A stretch of 42,514 bases of DNA from assembly GCA_026985075.1 (NCBI GenBank), contig JALSQX010000029.1, positions 1 through 42,514 on the forward strand, written 5' to 3'. Below are positions 9,599-17,338 of the stretch, piece by piece. The DNA is from Blastocatellia bacterium. Its GTDB lineage: Bacteria; Acidobacteriota; Blastocatellia; HR10; J050. The notes below the pieces were generated by a model, which was not told where the DNA came from, ran no database searches, and worked only from the letters and a program-made list of their open reading frames with translations. Numbering within the stretch: the first letter of the stretch is position 1; the number at the start of each line of letters is the position of its first letter. Both the position numbers and the translations under genes were made by a program.

Positions 9599-9995
9599 AC
9601 GTCAGTGTTATCCCTCCTTGCCCAACCGACCCGGCCACGGCTCCCAGGACCTCATCCACATCCAACACCTGACACGCATGCGGACCTAGCCTCCATTCAC
9701 CGCTCATCACTGCCTCACCGGCGATATAAAATGTGGACCTCACAGCCAGCGGCCGCGCGTCCACATTGGTGAATATGAGATACACCCGATCAGCAGGGTC
9801 TAACCGCCACCATAGCCCCTCTAATCGCGAAGAGCGAGCCTGATTAACCGTCACGGGGATGTCAAACTGGAGATGATGCCCCGTATCGGTCATCGTCACC
9901 TGAGCGGCTAACGCCCATATCGTTTGACCATTGTGCTCCAGTTGCAGACTCCCCGATGTGAAAGGCGCATCCGGCCCGTGCTCCTGCCCGGCCAC
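9522..9995 (-). CDS. second fragment of broken secreted protein
   Basis: This piece directly follows the in-frame TAG at 9996-9998; its first codon is the GTG next to the stop, so it is almost certainly the continuation of the upstream piece and not a separate gene. It holds one repeat of the beta-rich unit (DPADRVYLIFTNVDARPLAV, then LGPHACQVLDVDEVLG) and ends at the T6 frameshift with GFSSIF. Length 157 aa. No ribosome site of note precedes the GTG. Confidence 0.55.
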   Translation of the reverse strand: MAGQEHGPDAPFTSGSLQLEHNGQTIWALAAQVTMTDTGHHLQFDIPVTVNQARSSRLEGLWWRLDPADRVYLIFTNVDARPLAVRSTFYIAGEAVMSGEWRLGPHACQVLDVDEVLGAVAGSVGQGGITLTYEGEPGSLLARGFVVDPARGFSSIF

Positions 9996-10358
9996 CTATG
10001 AGCCTATATCGACGACGATGTACTCATGAGGACCAAGCTCCACGGCGTCCAAGGCCAGTGGCGTTCCCATTATGTCGTAAAGCGTAGGCCAGACGGTGAG
10101 CGCTTCATCAGTGGTATTGCTCAATGTGAGTTGAGCCTCATATCCATCCTCAATGGTCCAGTAGGCCCCATAGAGCACCGGCAATTCCATATCGTCCTTC
10201 TGTGATGTCTGGACCGCTGCCCCTTTCGTCGCCCTTGACGCCCTGGCCAGCACCTTGTTCGAGTTCAATGATCCAAATTTCCCCAAAGGTGGCCAAACAT
10301 CCCACAATGTCACATGATTTCGCATAAATTTTGTCGCCATTCGCCGCGATGCCCGCAC
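9996..10358 (-). CDS. N-terminal fragment of broken secreted protein fused to repeat
   Basis: Genuine homology to the rest of the broken protein starts around MELPVLYGAYWTIEDGYEA and continues with LTLSNTTDEALTVWPTLYD and LGPHEYIVVDIGS before the TAG. The residues before KVLARASRATK are encoded inside the dispersed repeat (10253 onward), so the native signal peptide is missing. The recurring phrase NTTDxxLxVxPTLYD followed by LGPHExxVVDI is the same unit seen in the later fragments. As it stands, the product would probably not be exported. Confidence 0.5.
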   Translation of the reverse strand: MRASRRMATKFMRNHVTLWDVWPPLGKFGSLNSNKVLARASRATKGAAVQTSQKDDMELPVLYGAYWTIEDGYEAQLTLSNTTDEALTVWPTLYDIMGTPLALDAVELGPHEYIVVDIGS

Positions 10359-10559
10359 CCACCGACCAATGACCGTGCGCTGACGGACCGGATTCCCCGC
10401 TTCGGTAGATTCTCAATCGCCGCCTGCCTCGCCGGTCAGTCCACCCTCTCTGCCCCCCGGATTCCGCCCCAGGACCGCGCGGAATGAGCAAACAGCGACT
10501 GCAGAGCATCACCCGACCGCTCGGTAACTCCTGATAGGCCACCCACTCATTCTTCACCC
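10253..10559. repeat. 310-bp dispersed repeat, copy 2 (truncated zinc-ribbon/HTH gene)
   Basis: Near copy of 6196-6505. It carries only the 3' half of the zinc-ribbon/helix-turn-helix gene, with a two-base loss in the C tract that opens the frame into GGQRGWTDRRGRRRL and beyond. Its left edge coincides with the point where the large secreted-protein reading frame loses homology, so the insertion or exchange of this copy probably removed that gene's 5' end. Confidence 0.88.
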
Positions 10560-10612
10560 CAATAGCGGGGAGCCGTCACGCTTCATCCCAATTAGCCAAG
10601 AGCGCAACTATC

Positions 10613-10636
10613 TCTGGAGACCGGCTCTGGAGCCGG
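10613..10636. repeat. GGAGACC hairpin repeat, third copy
   Basis: TCTGGAGACCGGCTCTGG followed by AGCCGG; the arms CCGGCTC and GAGCCGG form a 7-bp stem. It is related to the two copies at 7101-7117 and 7173-7189. Confidence 0.45.
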
Positions 10637-10858
10637 GCATGCGGTCCAGTTGAGGAAGTGCGAGATGAAGATTCACAGAAGCAAATCGGAACACCGGACC
10701 CGCTCATGAGCGTGTACGCGCCACGAACCGTGAGAGTGGAGCCGCCGAGATCACCGAAACCACAGGACATCTTTCACGGCGGTAATTTTCACAGGAGTTG
10801 GTCATGGCGCGCGCCGAGCCGTACCGAGGGGATGAAAATGGACTCGTTGAGGGATGGA

Positions 10859-10879
10859 GCGCAAGAGGCTATCCTGCGC
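10859..10879. repeat. REP-like palindrome, GCGCAAGATG family
   Basis: Arms GCGCAAGAGG and ATCCTGCGC around one base form an imperfect stem. One of five copies in the window. Confidence 0.55.
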
Positions 10880-10970
10880 CACTTTCCCGAAGGGGTCGCC
10901 CAGGACCTCACCAACCACACACGAATGAATGAAGATGAGCGAGTCATCGAAGGATGACCAAAGCAACAGA

Positions 10971-10991
10971 GCGCAGGATGCCATCTTGTGC
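10971..10991. repeat. REP-like palindrome, GCGCAAGATG family
   Basis: Arms GCGCAGGATG and CATCTTGTGC around a single C. One of five copies in the window. Confidence 0.6.
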
Positions 10992-11074
10992 CGCCGATTT
11001 TCGTGGGAAAGATCGACATCAAAATGCTCGCTCAGAGGAGCGCAATCTCTCATGAGGATCAGCCTGCCGCCGGT

Positions 11075-11224
11075 TCACTTTTTCCCCTTCCGGCCACTGG
11101 TCACCGAGCGCCGTGGCGGATTGGGCTGACGAAACTGCGTGGCCAGTCGTTGAAGAGTGTCCACTCCCGGTTTCGATCGATCCGGTTTCACCGGATGCTT
11201 GAGGCGACGCTTCTTGCTCTTCAT
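11075..11224 (-). CDS. 49-aa highly basic small protein
   Basis: A short frame reads MKSKKRRLKHPVKPDRSKPG and continues to TSGRKGKK before a TGA at 11075. The ATG is preceded by GGGGAGGTTTGAGTG, a strong ribosome site at normal spacing. The product is rich in Lys, Arg and Pro, has no acidic patch, no signal peptide and no Cys, and could bind nucleic acid or ribosomes; that is inference from composition only. It lies 65 nt downstream of the peptide-binding protein gene on the same strand and may share its transcript. The family is unknown to me. Confidence 0.55.
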   Translation of the reverse strand: MKSKKRRLKHPVKPDRSKPGVDTLQRLATQFRQPNPPRRSVTSGRKGKK

Positions 11225-11288
11225 TCACTCAAACCTCCCCTGTCAAACTCGAGGATCGAAAGCCTCTCCATAGAGTATACCATGACGC

Positions 11289-12977
11289 TCAGGGTGCGAG
11301 CGTCAAATCTTTGATGAAGGTGAAATCGGCCGAAGTGGGAATATGCGCATTCTTCACCCGCGGACTCATGACCGCCACATTGGCCGGATACCAGAGATAG
11401 ATCCAGGGCACATCATCAGCCAAGATCTCCTGAATGCGCGCATAGAGACGGAGTTGCTCCTGGCGATCGCTCGTCGCCTCGGCAGCAGCAATGAGCTCGT
11501 CCAGCGCCGGATTCCGATAGCGGGCTCGATTGAGAAAGCCGGTGCGCTCACGCTCGCTGACGCTGGGATCGAAGGGAATGGAGCGCGAGCCGAAAGCGGC
11601 CTTGAAAATGTCGACGAAGCGATTCGCGCCAGGCAAACGCAGATATCCGATCTGGAATCGGCCTCGGTTCAGATCGTTGAGGTAGGTTTGCAGTTCGAAC
11701 GACTGAAGGTCCAGCGCGATGCCCACGCGCCGCAACTGCTCTTGAATGATGGTGGCCACCTGGCGCGCTTGCTCGGCCGACGACGTTTTCAATGTAAGAT
11801 GAAGCCGAGGAGCCGGTCCCGGACCATCAGGATCGGGATAGCCGGCCGCTTCGAGCAACCGCTCGGCCTGCCGGGGATCATACGCATAATGCCGCACGCC
11901 GGGATGATAAGCCCAATGCCCGGGCGGGAGCACGGTGGCCGCCTCCCTGGCCTGTCCTCGAAACAGACTCTCGATGATGGCTCGCCGATCGAGCGCGTAG
12001 GCGATGGCCTGCCGCACGCGTCGGTCCGAGAGGATGGGATCGGCGGTGTTCAACACCAGATACTCGATGCTCGCTCCATCGGCGACGATGACCTTGAGCG
12101 CGCCCGATCGTCGCTGCTCTTCGATGAAGTCGGGCGACAGTCGCGTGTTGAACGCCAATTGGACGGCGCCGCTCAGCAGTTCCAACGACAGCGTGGTGGG
12201 ATCGCGAATGATCCTGATCCTGAGGCGCTCCACGCCCGGCCCTCCACCAAACGCCTCCGGAAAGGCCCGCAAGTCGACTTCCTGACTCTCGATGTACTTC
12301 TCGAGTTGAAAAGGACCCGTCCCAATAGGGTGCTCGGCGATCGTCTCGCCGGAGCCCTCGGGGATGATGCCCACGGCCAATAGATCCACCAGAAGGCCCG
12401 GATACCTCTCCCGGCAATGAAACACGACGGTGTGAGCGTCGACGGCCTCCACGCGGTCGAGCTTGCTGAACGCGGCTCGCTTGGGAGAATCGAAGTGGGG
12501 AGCGATCAGGCTGTTGAACGTATAAGCCACATCGCGGGCGGTGAGTCGGCGCCCATCATGAAAAGTGACGCCGGACCGCAAATGAAACGTATACCTCCGC
12601 TGGGCCTGATCGACCTCCCATCGCTCGGCCAGCTCGGGCACGATCTCGAATCGCTCATTGGTGCGCACCAGGGTGTGAAAGATGAGCTGTTGAATATGTG
12701 CCGTTTCGGAGTTGGTCGGTCCCCGAGGATCGAAGGTGATGGGCGGCGTTTCCACGGCCATGACCAGCGTTCGCGCGGCATCGTCGTCCACTCTCTGACA
12801 AGCCGCGCCGAACAGCAACCAGCCGCCGAGCAAGAGAGCGAGCGCAGGCCACGCACAACAGGCACCGACACGCTTCATCCGAACCCGGTCGCTCACTGTT
12901 GACCGTCTCATCGCTCGCGATCGTTGCTCGGCGCATTCCTCCGAATGAACGAGCCAGACGCGACAGCGATGCGTCAT
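11289..12977 (-). CDS. ABC transporter substrate-binding protein, family 5 (oligopeptide type)
   Basis: Exported solute receptor of the DppA/OppA family that hands peptides or related compounds to an ABC permease. After an N-terminal hydrophobic stretch and FGAACQ, a lipobox-like end with Gly at -3, come the family features: RTLVMAVETPPITFDPRG, FHLRSGVTFHDGRRLTARDVAYTFNS, PIGTGPFQLEKY, RRVRQAIAYALDRRAIIES and YDPRQAERLLEAAGYPDPDG. The mature part is about 510 aa, as expected. The ATG at 12977 follows ACGAGGAGTTCG, a strong ribosome site, but gives a long 33-residue lead before the hydrophobic core; ATG 12878 would give a normal signal length without a ribosome site. No permease or ATPase genes are adjacent, so it is an orphan receptor here. 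Confidence 0.92.
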   Translation of the reverse strand: MTHRCRVWLVHSEECAEQRSRAMRRSTVSDRVRMKRVGACCAWPALALLLGGWLLFGAACQRVDDDAARTLVMAVETPPITFDPRGPTNSETAHIQQLIFHTLVRTNERFEIVPELAERWEVDQAQRRYTFHLRSGVTFHDGRRLTARDVAYTFNSLIAPHFDSPKRAAFSKLDRVEAVDAHTVVFHCRERYPGLLVDLLAVGIIPEGSGETIAEHPIGTGPFQLEKYIESQEVDLRAFPEAFGGGPGVERLRIRIIRDPTTLSLELLSGAVQLAFNTRLSPDFIEEQRRSGALKVIVADGASIEYLVLNTADPILSDRRVRQAIAYALDRRAIIESLFRGQAREAATVLPPGHWAYHPGVRHYAYDPRQAERLLEAAGYPDPDGPGPAPRLHLTLKTSSAEQARQVATIIQEQLRRVGIALDLQSFELQTYLNDLNRGRFQIGYLRLPGANRFVDIFKAAFGSRSIPFDPSVSERERTGFLNRARYRNPALDELIAAAEATSDRQEQLRLYARIQEILADDVPWIYLWYPANVAVMSPRVKNAHIPTSADFTFIKDLTLAP

Positions 12978-13028
12978 CGAACTCCTCGTTTCTCGCCTCG
13001 GATATCGACCATCCGTCACTTCGCCAAA

Positions 13029-13034
13029 CTTATA
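13029..13034 (-). promoter_or_regulatory. putative extended -10 promoter of the peptide-binding gene
   Basis: On the minus strand TGTTATAAG gives an extended -10 (TG-N-TATAAG), 52 nt upstream of ATG 12977. No good -35 box is seen. Confidence 0.3.
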
Positions 13035-13113
13035 ACATACGTCCTCAGGAGCGTCCAGTCGAGCTCATCGAAACGAAAGCCCCTCTGCCTCACATCCCTT
13101 CGGAGAATAAATG

Positions 13114-13134
13114 GCGCATGATGACGTCCTGCGC
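13114..13134. repeat. REP-like palindrome, diverged copy
   Basis: Arms GCGCATGATG and CGTCCTGCGC around one base, a diverged member of the GCGCAAGATG family. It lies in the divergent spacer between the peptide-binding gene and the phosphorelay set. Confidence 0.45.
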
Positions 13135-13506
13135 TCCTTCGTTCCTGGTGGCGAACTCAGACTCCATGAGCGATTCCCCCGAGAGCACCCGCAGAGGGCG
13201 CCGCAGATGCGGAGAAGACCTCTCCTTGTCGGTCGCTCAGATCTCCACGGTCTCACCCCTCCTCGCCCGTGGTCAGCGCGCCTCCAGGGGCGATTTCTCG
13301 GAAAGGGACTCCATCGTCGAGCACCCCCTCGTCGTCCGCGCACGTCATGACTCATGCCCGGTCATCGATGCTCATCCGCCGTCGTGAAGTCACAACTGGC
13401 GGCCGGTTCTCTCCTTCTCACTGGCCGTCGACCCGGATTGCACAAAATTTATGCAAAATGCTAAAGGTGATTGATTCTGCACAACTTAGGTAATGCAACC
13501 GGCCAC

Positions 13507-13541
13507 TTTTCCACAGACTTTTCCACAGTTTCTGTGGAAAA
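13507..13541. promoter_or_regulatory. cluster of three TTTTCCACA boxes with a perfect palindrome
   Basis: TTTTCCACA occurs at 13507-13515 and 13519-13527 on the plus strand and at 13533-13541 on the minus strand. The last two form a perfect 9-bp inverted repeat around GTTTC. The 9-mer equals the DnaA-box variant known from cyanobacteria (TTTTCCACA). The cluster is about 200 nt upstream of the sigma-54 promoter at 13727, so it could instead be an activator binding site. A further small inverted repeat, TTGAAAA with TTTTCAA, lies at 13570-13587. The whole spacer 12978-13781 holds no supported gene. Confidence 0.5.
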
Positions 13542-13726
13542 TTTCCAGCCTTCCCGAGCGTGTCTCACATTGAAAAAGCATTTTCAACACTGAAAGTGTG
13601 AACCGGCGATTTGCGACGGAATGAGCCTCGGGGAAACGTCCGGGCGCCATCCCGGTGACAGCGTATCTCGCTGATTGTACGAGAGTTAAAATTTTAAGCC
13701 AGAGACAGTGGCGAATCACATCAGAG

Positions 13727-13742
13727 TGGCACGCCACTTGCT
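13727..13742 (+). promoter_or_regulatory. sigma-54 (-24/-12) promoter of the phosphorelay set
   Basis: TGGCACGCCACTTGCT matches the sigma-54 consensus TGGCACG-N4-TTGCW at every position, with GG at -24 and GC at -12. Transcription would begin near 13753, about 30 nt before the start codon at 13782. Confidence 0.85.
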
Positions 13743-13781
13743 CTTGACTCCGGGGGCAAACATTGATGGGTGTGAACGGAG

Positions 13782-15080
13782 ATGAGAGCGATACATGGAT
13801 TGACCATTGAGCGAGCACCTCGACACGTGATGGTCCTCTGCCAGGATGTCGATGTGGCGAGAACCATCGAAGCCACTCTCCACAATGAAGACTACCAGAT
13901 GACGCTCACCAGGAATCCCCACCAGGCTGCACTGATGATCACGAACCGGAATGACATTGACGCCATCCTCGGCGACGCCCAGATGTGCTTGGGGCGGGAA
14001 CAAGAGAAAGTCCTTCAGAGGATGCGCCTCGATCTGGAGGGTTTCAGCGTCCCACTGCTCATCCTCGTCGATCCTGACGATGACCGGCAGTGGCATCTCA
14101 TCGATCGCCTGGCCAGCGATGAGTTTGTGCTGAAGCCGGTCCGGGAAGAAGAACTGCTCTGCCGGCTGAAAGGGATGCTCTGGCGGAAAGATCTCGGCCT
14201 CAGCTCGATGGACGATGATCAATGTCAGATGCGTCGTCAAGCATTCGCCCATTATGTGCGGACGGACCTGGAGACGAGGCGAGAGGCGGGAGAGGCGTCA
14301 AGTCTGGGGTTGATCGAAGTGGTCGAGGCCTGGGATCGCGTGGTCAGTGGAGACGAAACAGGCGACCAATGGACCGAGCAATTGATGGCCTACATGACCA
14401 CCAGTCTGCGGCGCATCGATCGTGTCGTCCGCTCCGGCCGGGTGACGTTGATGGTGTACCTGCCGGGACGCCCCGGTCCCCTAGCCGGTCAAGCACTTCA
14501 ATTCATGCAGGCGGAGTTCGCTCAACGAACGGGATTGCCATTCTGCGCCGGTCTGGCGACCTATCCAGAAGACGGAGAGTGCTTCAGCGAGCTGGTCTTG
14601 ATGGCTGATCAAACGCTGATGAAAGCGCGGGCGACAAGGAAGCCACTCATTCTGACGCCTCAGGACACCGTCCATGTGCGTGAGGGACATAAGATCGTCA
14701 TTCTCGACGGCGATCGGTTCATCACCACCCCCCTCAAGGCGGTGTTCGATGCCTGGGGATATCAGACGATGATCGTCGAGAACGCCCATCAGGCTATGGA
14801 AATGATGCACCGGGAGCACCCTCATCTCCTCATCCTGGATCAACGCATGCCCGAACTGACGGGATTTCAATTTCTGGAGCAATGGCGCGCTCACAGCGAC
14901 GGACAGCGGTCGGTGCCCGTGATCATGCTCACTACGATGACGACTCCGAGCGATCTGCTTCGCGGGTTTGAGCTCGGGGTGACCGACTATGTGGGGAAGC
15001 CCTTCAATCCCCGTGAATTGATTGTGCGCGTCGAGCGAATTCTGGCCAACCGCCCGTCGTTTCTACGGGTCCCAACCTGA
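13782..15080 (+). CDS. response regulator with two receivers and a degenerate GGDEF domain
   Basis: Cytoplasmic signalling protein of 432 aa with no DNA-binding end. The N-terminal receiver-like domain has D22, the possible phospho-acceptor D65 (ILGDAQM) and K119 (LKPV). The middle (about 145-295) follows the GGDEF fold, but the signature is gone: where RxGGDEF should stand it reads RSGRVTLMVYLPG, so no cyclic-di-GMP synthesis is expected. The C-terminal receiver is canonical, with acidic residues at ILDGD, D353 in LLILDQRMPE, T384/T385 and K406 in GKPF. It is the first gene of a set with a hybrid kinase-like protein and an HPt protein and lies directly behind a sigma-54 promoter. The ribosome site GGAG abuts the ATG, so translation may be weak or start a little further in. 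Confidence 0.9.
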   Translation: MRAIHGLTIERAPRHVMVLCQDVDVARTIEATLHNEDYQMTLTRNPHQAALMITNRNDIDAILGDAQMCLGREQEKVLQRMRLDLEGFSVPLLILVDPDDDRQWHLIDRLASDEFVLKPVREEELLCRLKGMLWRKDLGLSSMDDDQCQMRRQAFAHYVRTDLETRREAGEASSLGLIEVVEAWDRVVSGDETGDQWTEQLMAYMTTSLRRIDRVVRSGRVTLMVYLPGRPGPLAGQALQFMQAEFAQRTGLPFCAGLATYPEDGECFSELVLMADQTLMKARATRKPLILTPQDTVHVREGHKIVILDGDRFITTPLKAVFDAWGYQTMIVENAHQAMEMMHREHPHLLILDQRMPELTGFQFLEQWRAHSDGQRSVPVIMLTTMTTPSDLLRGFELGVTDYVGKPFNPRELIVRVERILANRPSFLRVPT

Positions 15081-15340
15081 TGGAGGAGAGGGGTGAATCC
15101 GATATCATGGTTCCGGAGATGGCAGCGACCGGGACGCCGACGCGCAGGGGGAGGAGGGATGCCGACGAGTTACCGGGGGGAGACGCCTCACCGCCAGGTG
15201 CCCGGGAATGATGACGGCGGCGTCATCTGATGAGGCGCAGCATCCGGGATGAACGTGCTCAGATGGAAGTGGAATCGACGTTCATCCCGCCTTGATCGCG
15301 CGGACCCTGGTGAGTGAGATGACGTTCGACGGAGGATCTC

Positions 15341-16612
15341 ATGGAGAATCGCCAATCTATACAGCCCACTGAGCAACAGAGCGACGTGATGAAACACCGC
15401 TTTCCATCGAGTCCCGATCGACGGCGACTTCACAGCGAGTTCATCTCTCTGGTCTCAGGTGAATTGCGGTCATCGCTCGCCTCGATCAAAGGATCGCTCG
15501 GCCTCATTCTGGGAGGCGCTTGTGGAGAGATTGACCACCGGGTGACAGACGTACTCACCGCGGCATACGCGCACAGCGAGCGCGCCACCCGGTTGATCGG
15601 CGATGTCCTGGAACTCTCCGAGATCGAGGCAGGACGGATTAACATGAAGCGGGAACCGGTCGATCTGCGACTGGTCATCGAGCAGAGCGTCGCCAAGATG
15701 TCGGATTTTGCCGGTCAACGTGGCGTTCTGATGGTCACTACGCTGGCCGATGCGCTTCCCCTGGTGGAAGGAGATCGGGATTACCTTCAACGCGTTGTGA
15801 TGACCCTCCTCTCTCATGCACTGATGGAGAGCCCCCCGGAAGAGCCGGTCATCATCACCGCCGAGCATCAGGATGGATGGGTGACGGTGAGCGTCAAAGA
15901 TGGCAGCCCCGGCACGGCTGGCGAAGAGTCACGTCGCCTGTTCGATGCACTCTATCACTTGAGCGCCGCCTCTCATCGTTCCACCGGAGCCAAAGGGCTC
16001 GGGCTTCCCATCTGCAGAGCGATCGTCGAGCAGCACGCTGGAGAAATTGGCGCAGAGAGTACGCCCGATGGGAGGCGACGGCTCTTTTTCGCGTTGCCGA
16101 CGATCGAGGCCCACGCTTCCTCGAAGGCGCCTTCCCCACCGTCCGAACCACGAGCCGTAGCCACCGCCACCCGCGGCGCTCTGTGGACCGCTCCCGCCGT
16201 AGCCGAGCGACCGCCAACGCCATTCATTCTGATGGTGGATGATGATTCGGGACTGCGAAAAGTGGTCGCCCGCATCGTCCAGCACTCGGGCTACACCGTG
16301 GAGACGGCGTCCAACGGCGAGGAAGCCATCGAGAAAGTCAATCTCCTCCATCCTGACCTCCTCATCCTGGATATTCTCATGCCGGTACTCAGCGGATTCG
16401 GCGTCGTACAGGCGCTCAAACGACAACCGGCCACCCGAGATATCCCCCTGCTGGTCCTGACCACCAAGGAATTGAGCGAGGCGGAGAAGAAGGCGCTTCG
16501 TCTCGGCCCGACCAAATTCCTCACCAAATCGCTGGTCACTGTGGAGTCGCTCACTGCCGCCGTGAACGAGCTTCTGGAGCGACGACACTCCGGATGTGAG
16601 GTCGTGGCATGA
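15341..16612 (+). CDS. hybrid histidine-kinase-like protein lacking the phospho-accepting His
   Basis: The 423-aa protein has the layout HisKA, HATPase, receiver, with no transmembrane segment. The dimerisation box normally reads SHELRTPL; here it is SGELRSSLASIK, with Gly at residue 40 (codon GGT) instead of His. The ATP-binding part is also altered: the N box reads TLLSHALMES with H159 in place of Asn, while the G box KGLGLPICRAIVEQH (218-232) is kept. The C-terminal receiver looks active: DDD at 300-302, D344 in LILDILMP, T375 and K396. So this is probably a pseudokinase that can only receive phosphate. The start at 15341 follows GGAGGATCTC. Its stop overlaps the HPt gene by four bases, implying coupled translation. 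Confidence 0.92.
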   Translation: MENRQSIQPTEQQSDVMKHRFPSSPDRRRLHSEFISLVSGELRSSLASIKGSLGLILGGACGEIDHRVTDVLTAAYAHSERATRLIGDVLELSEIEAGRINMKREPVDLRLVIEQSVAKMSDFAGQRGVLMVTTLADALPLVEGDRDYLQRVVMTLLSHALMESPPEEPVIITAEHQDGWVTVSVKDGSPGTAGEESRRLFDALYHLSAASHRSTGAKGLGLPICRAIVEQHAGEIGAESTPDGRRRLFFALPTIEAHASSKAPSPPSEPRAVATATRGALWTAPAVAERPPTPFILMVDDDSGLRKVVARIVQHSGYTVETASNGEEAIEKVNLLHPDLLILDILMPVLSGFGVVQALKRQPATRDIPLLVLTTKELSEAEKKALRLGPTKFLTKSLVTVESLTAAVNELLERRHSGCEVVA

Positions 16613-17124
16613 AAGGCTGCTCACAGGGCAAGGAGATCCTCCACTCCCTGAAGAGAGAAGACGCCCCCGAGCGCCCAACGCGATCGATCCAGAGAGCGCG
16701 CCGGATGATAGCCGAAGACATCTTTCGGCGAGAGATCCTCAATCTCCGCAGCGAGTATATCGCCCATGGCCTCGCCGAAGTGGAGCGAATGCGCTCCTGG
16801 TTGGAACGGCAAACCACTCCCCGATTGGTCCCGTCCGAATTGATGACCTTCGTCACCCTCGCCCATCGACTGCGCGGATCGGGGCAGGTGTACGATCTTC
16901 CCCAGGTCACGGAATGGGCGAGCATTCTGGAGAGCAATCTGAGGACGGTCGCGGAGGAGAACGATGCGCGCATCACCGCCGAACACCTACGATCGCTGCT
17001 CACCATCGTCGATCGACTCTATGCTGCTTTGAAGGAGACAGAAGATCGACACGACTCCCGATCATATAACGAATGCCGACGCCCGGCGCGCCGAATTCAG
17101 GGACCGGGACGGCACTCAGAGTGA
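16609..17124 (+). CDS. HPt domain phosphotransfer protein
   Basis: The 171-aa product contains the histidine phosphotransfer signature AHRLRGSGQVYDLPQV with the acceptor H86, then a helical C-terminal half (HLRSLLTIVDRLYAALKE). HPt proteins carry phosphate between receiver domains. The ATG overlaps the stop of the hybrid kinase-like gene (ATGA), with GAGGTC just upstream. Residues 30-65 form an amphipathic helix typical of the four-helix bundle. It is the third gene of the set; together with three receivers but without a histidine-bearing kinase nearby it needs a kinase from elsewhere in the genome. Confidence 0.82.
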   Translation: MKGCSQGKEILHSLKREDAPERPTRSIQRARRMIAEDIFRREILNLRSEYIAHGLAEVERMRSWLERQTTPRLVPSELMTFVTLAHRLRGSGQVYDLPQVTEWASILESNLRTVAEENDARITAEHLRSLLTIVDRLYAALKETEDRHDSRSYNECRRPARRIQGPGRHSE

Positions 17125-17338
17125 TGTCCTGGTGGAGCGTTCACCAGCTCGCCTCACCAGCGGGTACGTCCCGAGCATCCCCATCGGCGCGTTCGACGAA
17201 CGCCAGCGCCATCTTCACCACCCCACTTCAGCCAAGCCCCGGCTGAGCAACCGGTTCGACGAGAAGTCTCGACGAGACGCAGAAGACAGAGGGTGATCTC
17301 GTCTCTGCTGAGCAATGAGTTCGACCGGAAGTCGCCCC

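Larger units (their letters stand above)
7534..10252 (-). pseudogene. large secreted protein gene broken by one stop and two frameshifts
   Basis: Four consecutive minus-strand open frames join into a single product of about 900 aa. The first break is an in-frame TAG at 9996-9998: the frame reads VVDIGS, stop, then VAGQEHGPDAPF without a shift. The second is at a T6 run (plus-strand A6, 9524-9529), where removing one base joins GFSSI to FDPRMSQTE. The third lies near 8573-8600, where GVYY must pass to RSTNSAVATV one frame away. The 5' end is also lost, because the repeat at 10253-10559 replaces the expected signal peptide region. The product carries repeated stretches such as LRNTTDRPLPVKITV and ends with Ig-like and Cys-rich parts, typical of cell-surface proteins. 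The four pieces are listed separately. Confidence 0.8.
10560..11074. other. 515-bp stretch with three small repeats, no supported gene
   Basis: It holds the third GGAGACC hairpin (10613-10636) and two copies of the GCGCAAGATG palindrome (10859-10879, 10971-10991). The flank of the palindrome at 10859 (10820-10900) also resembles 35530-35620 in reverse, so the repeated unit is longer than the hairpin. Open frames here have no recognisable domains. Confidence 0.45.
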
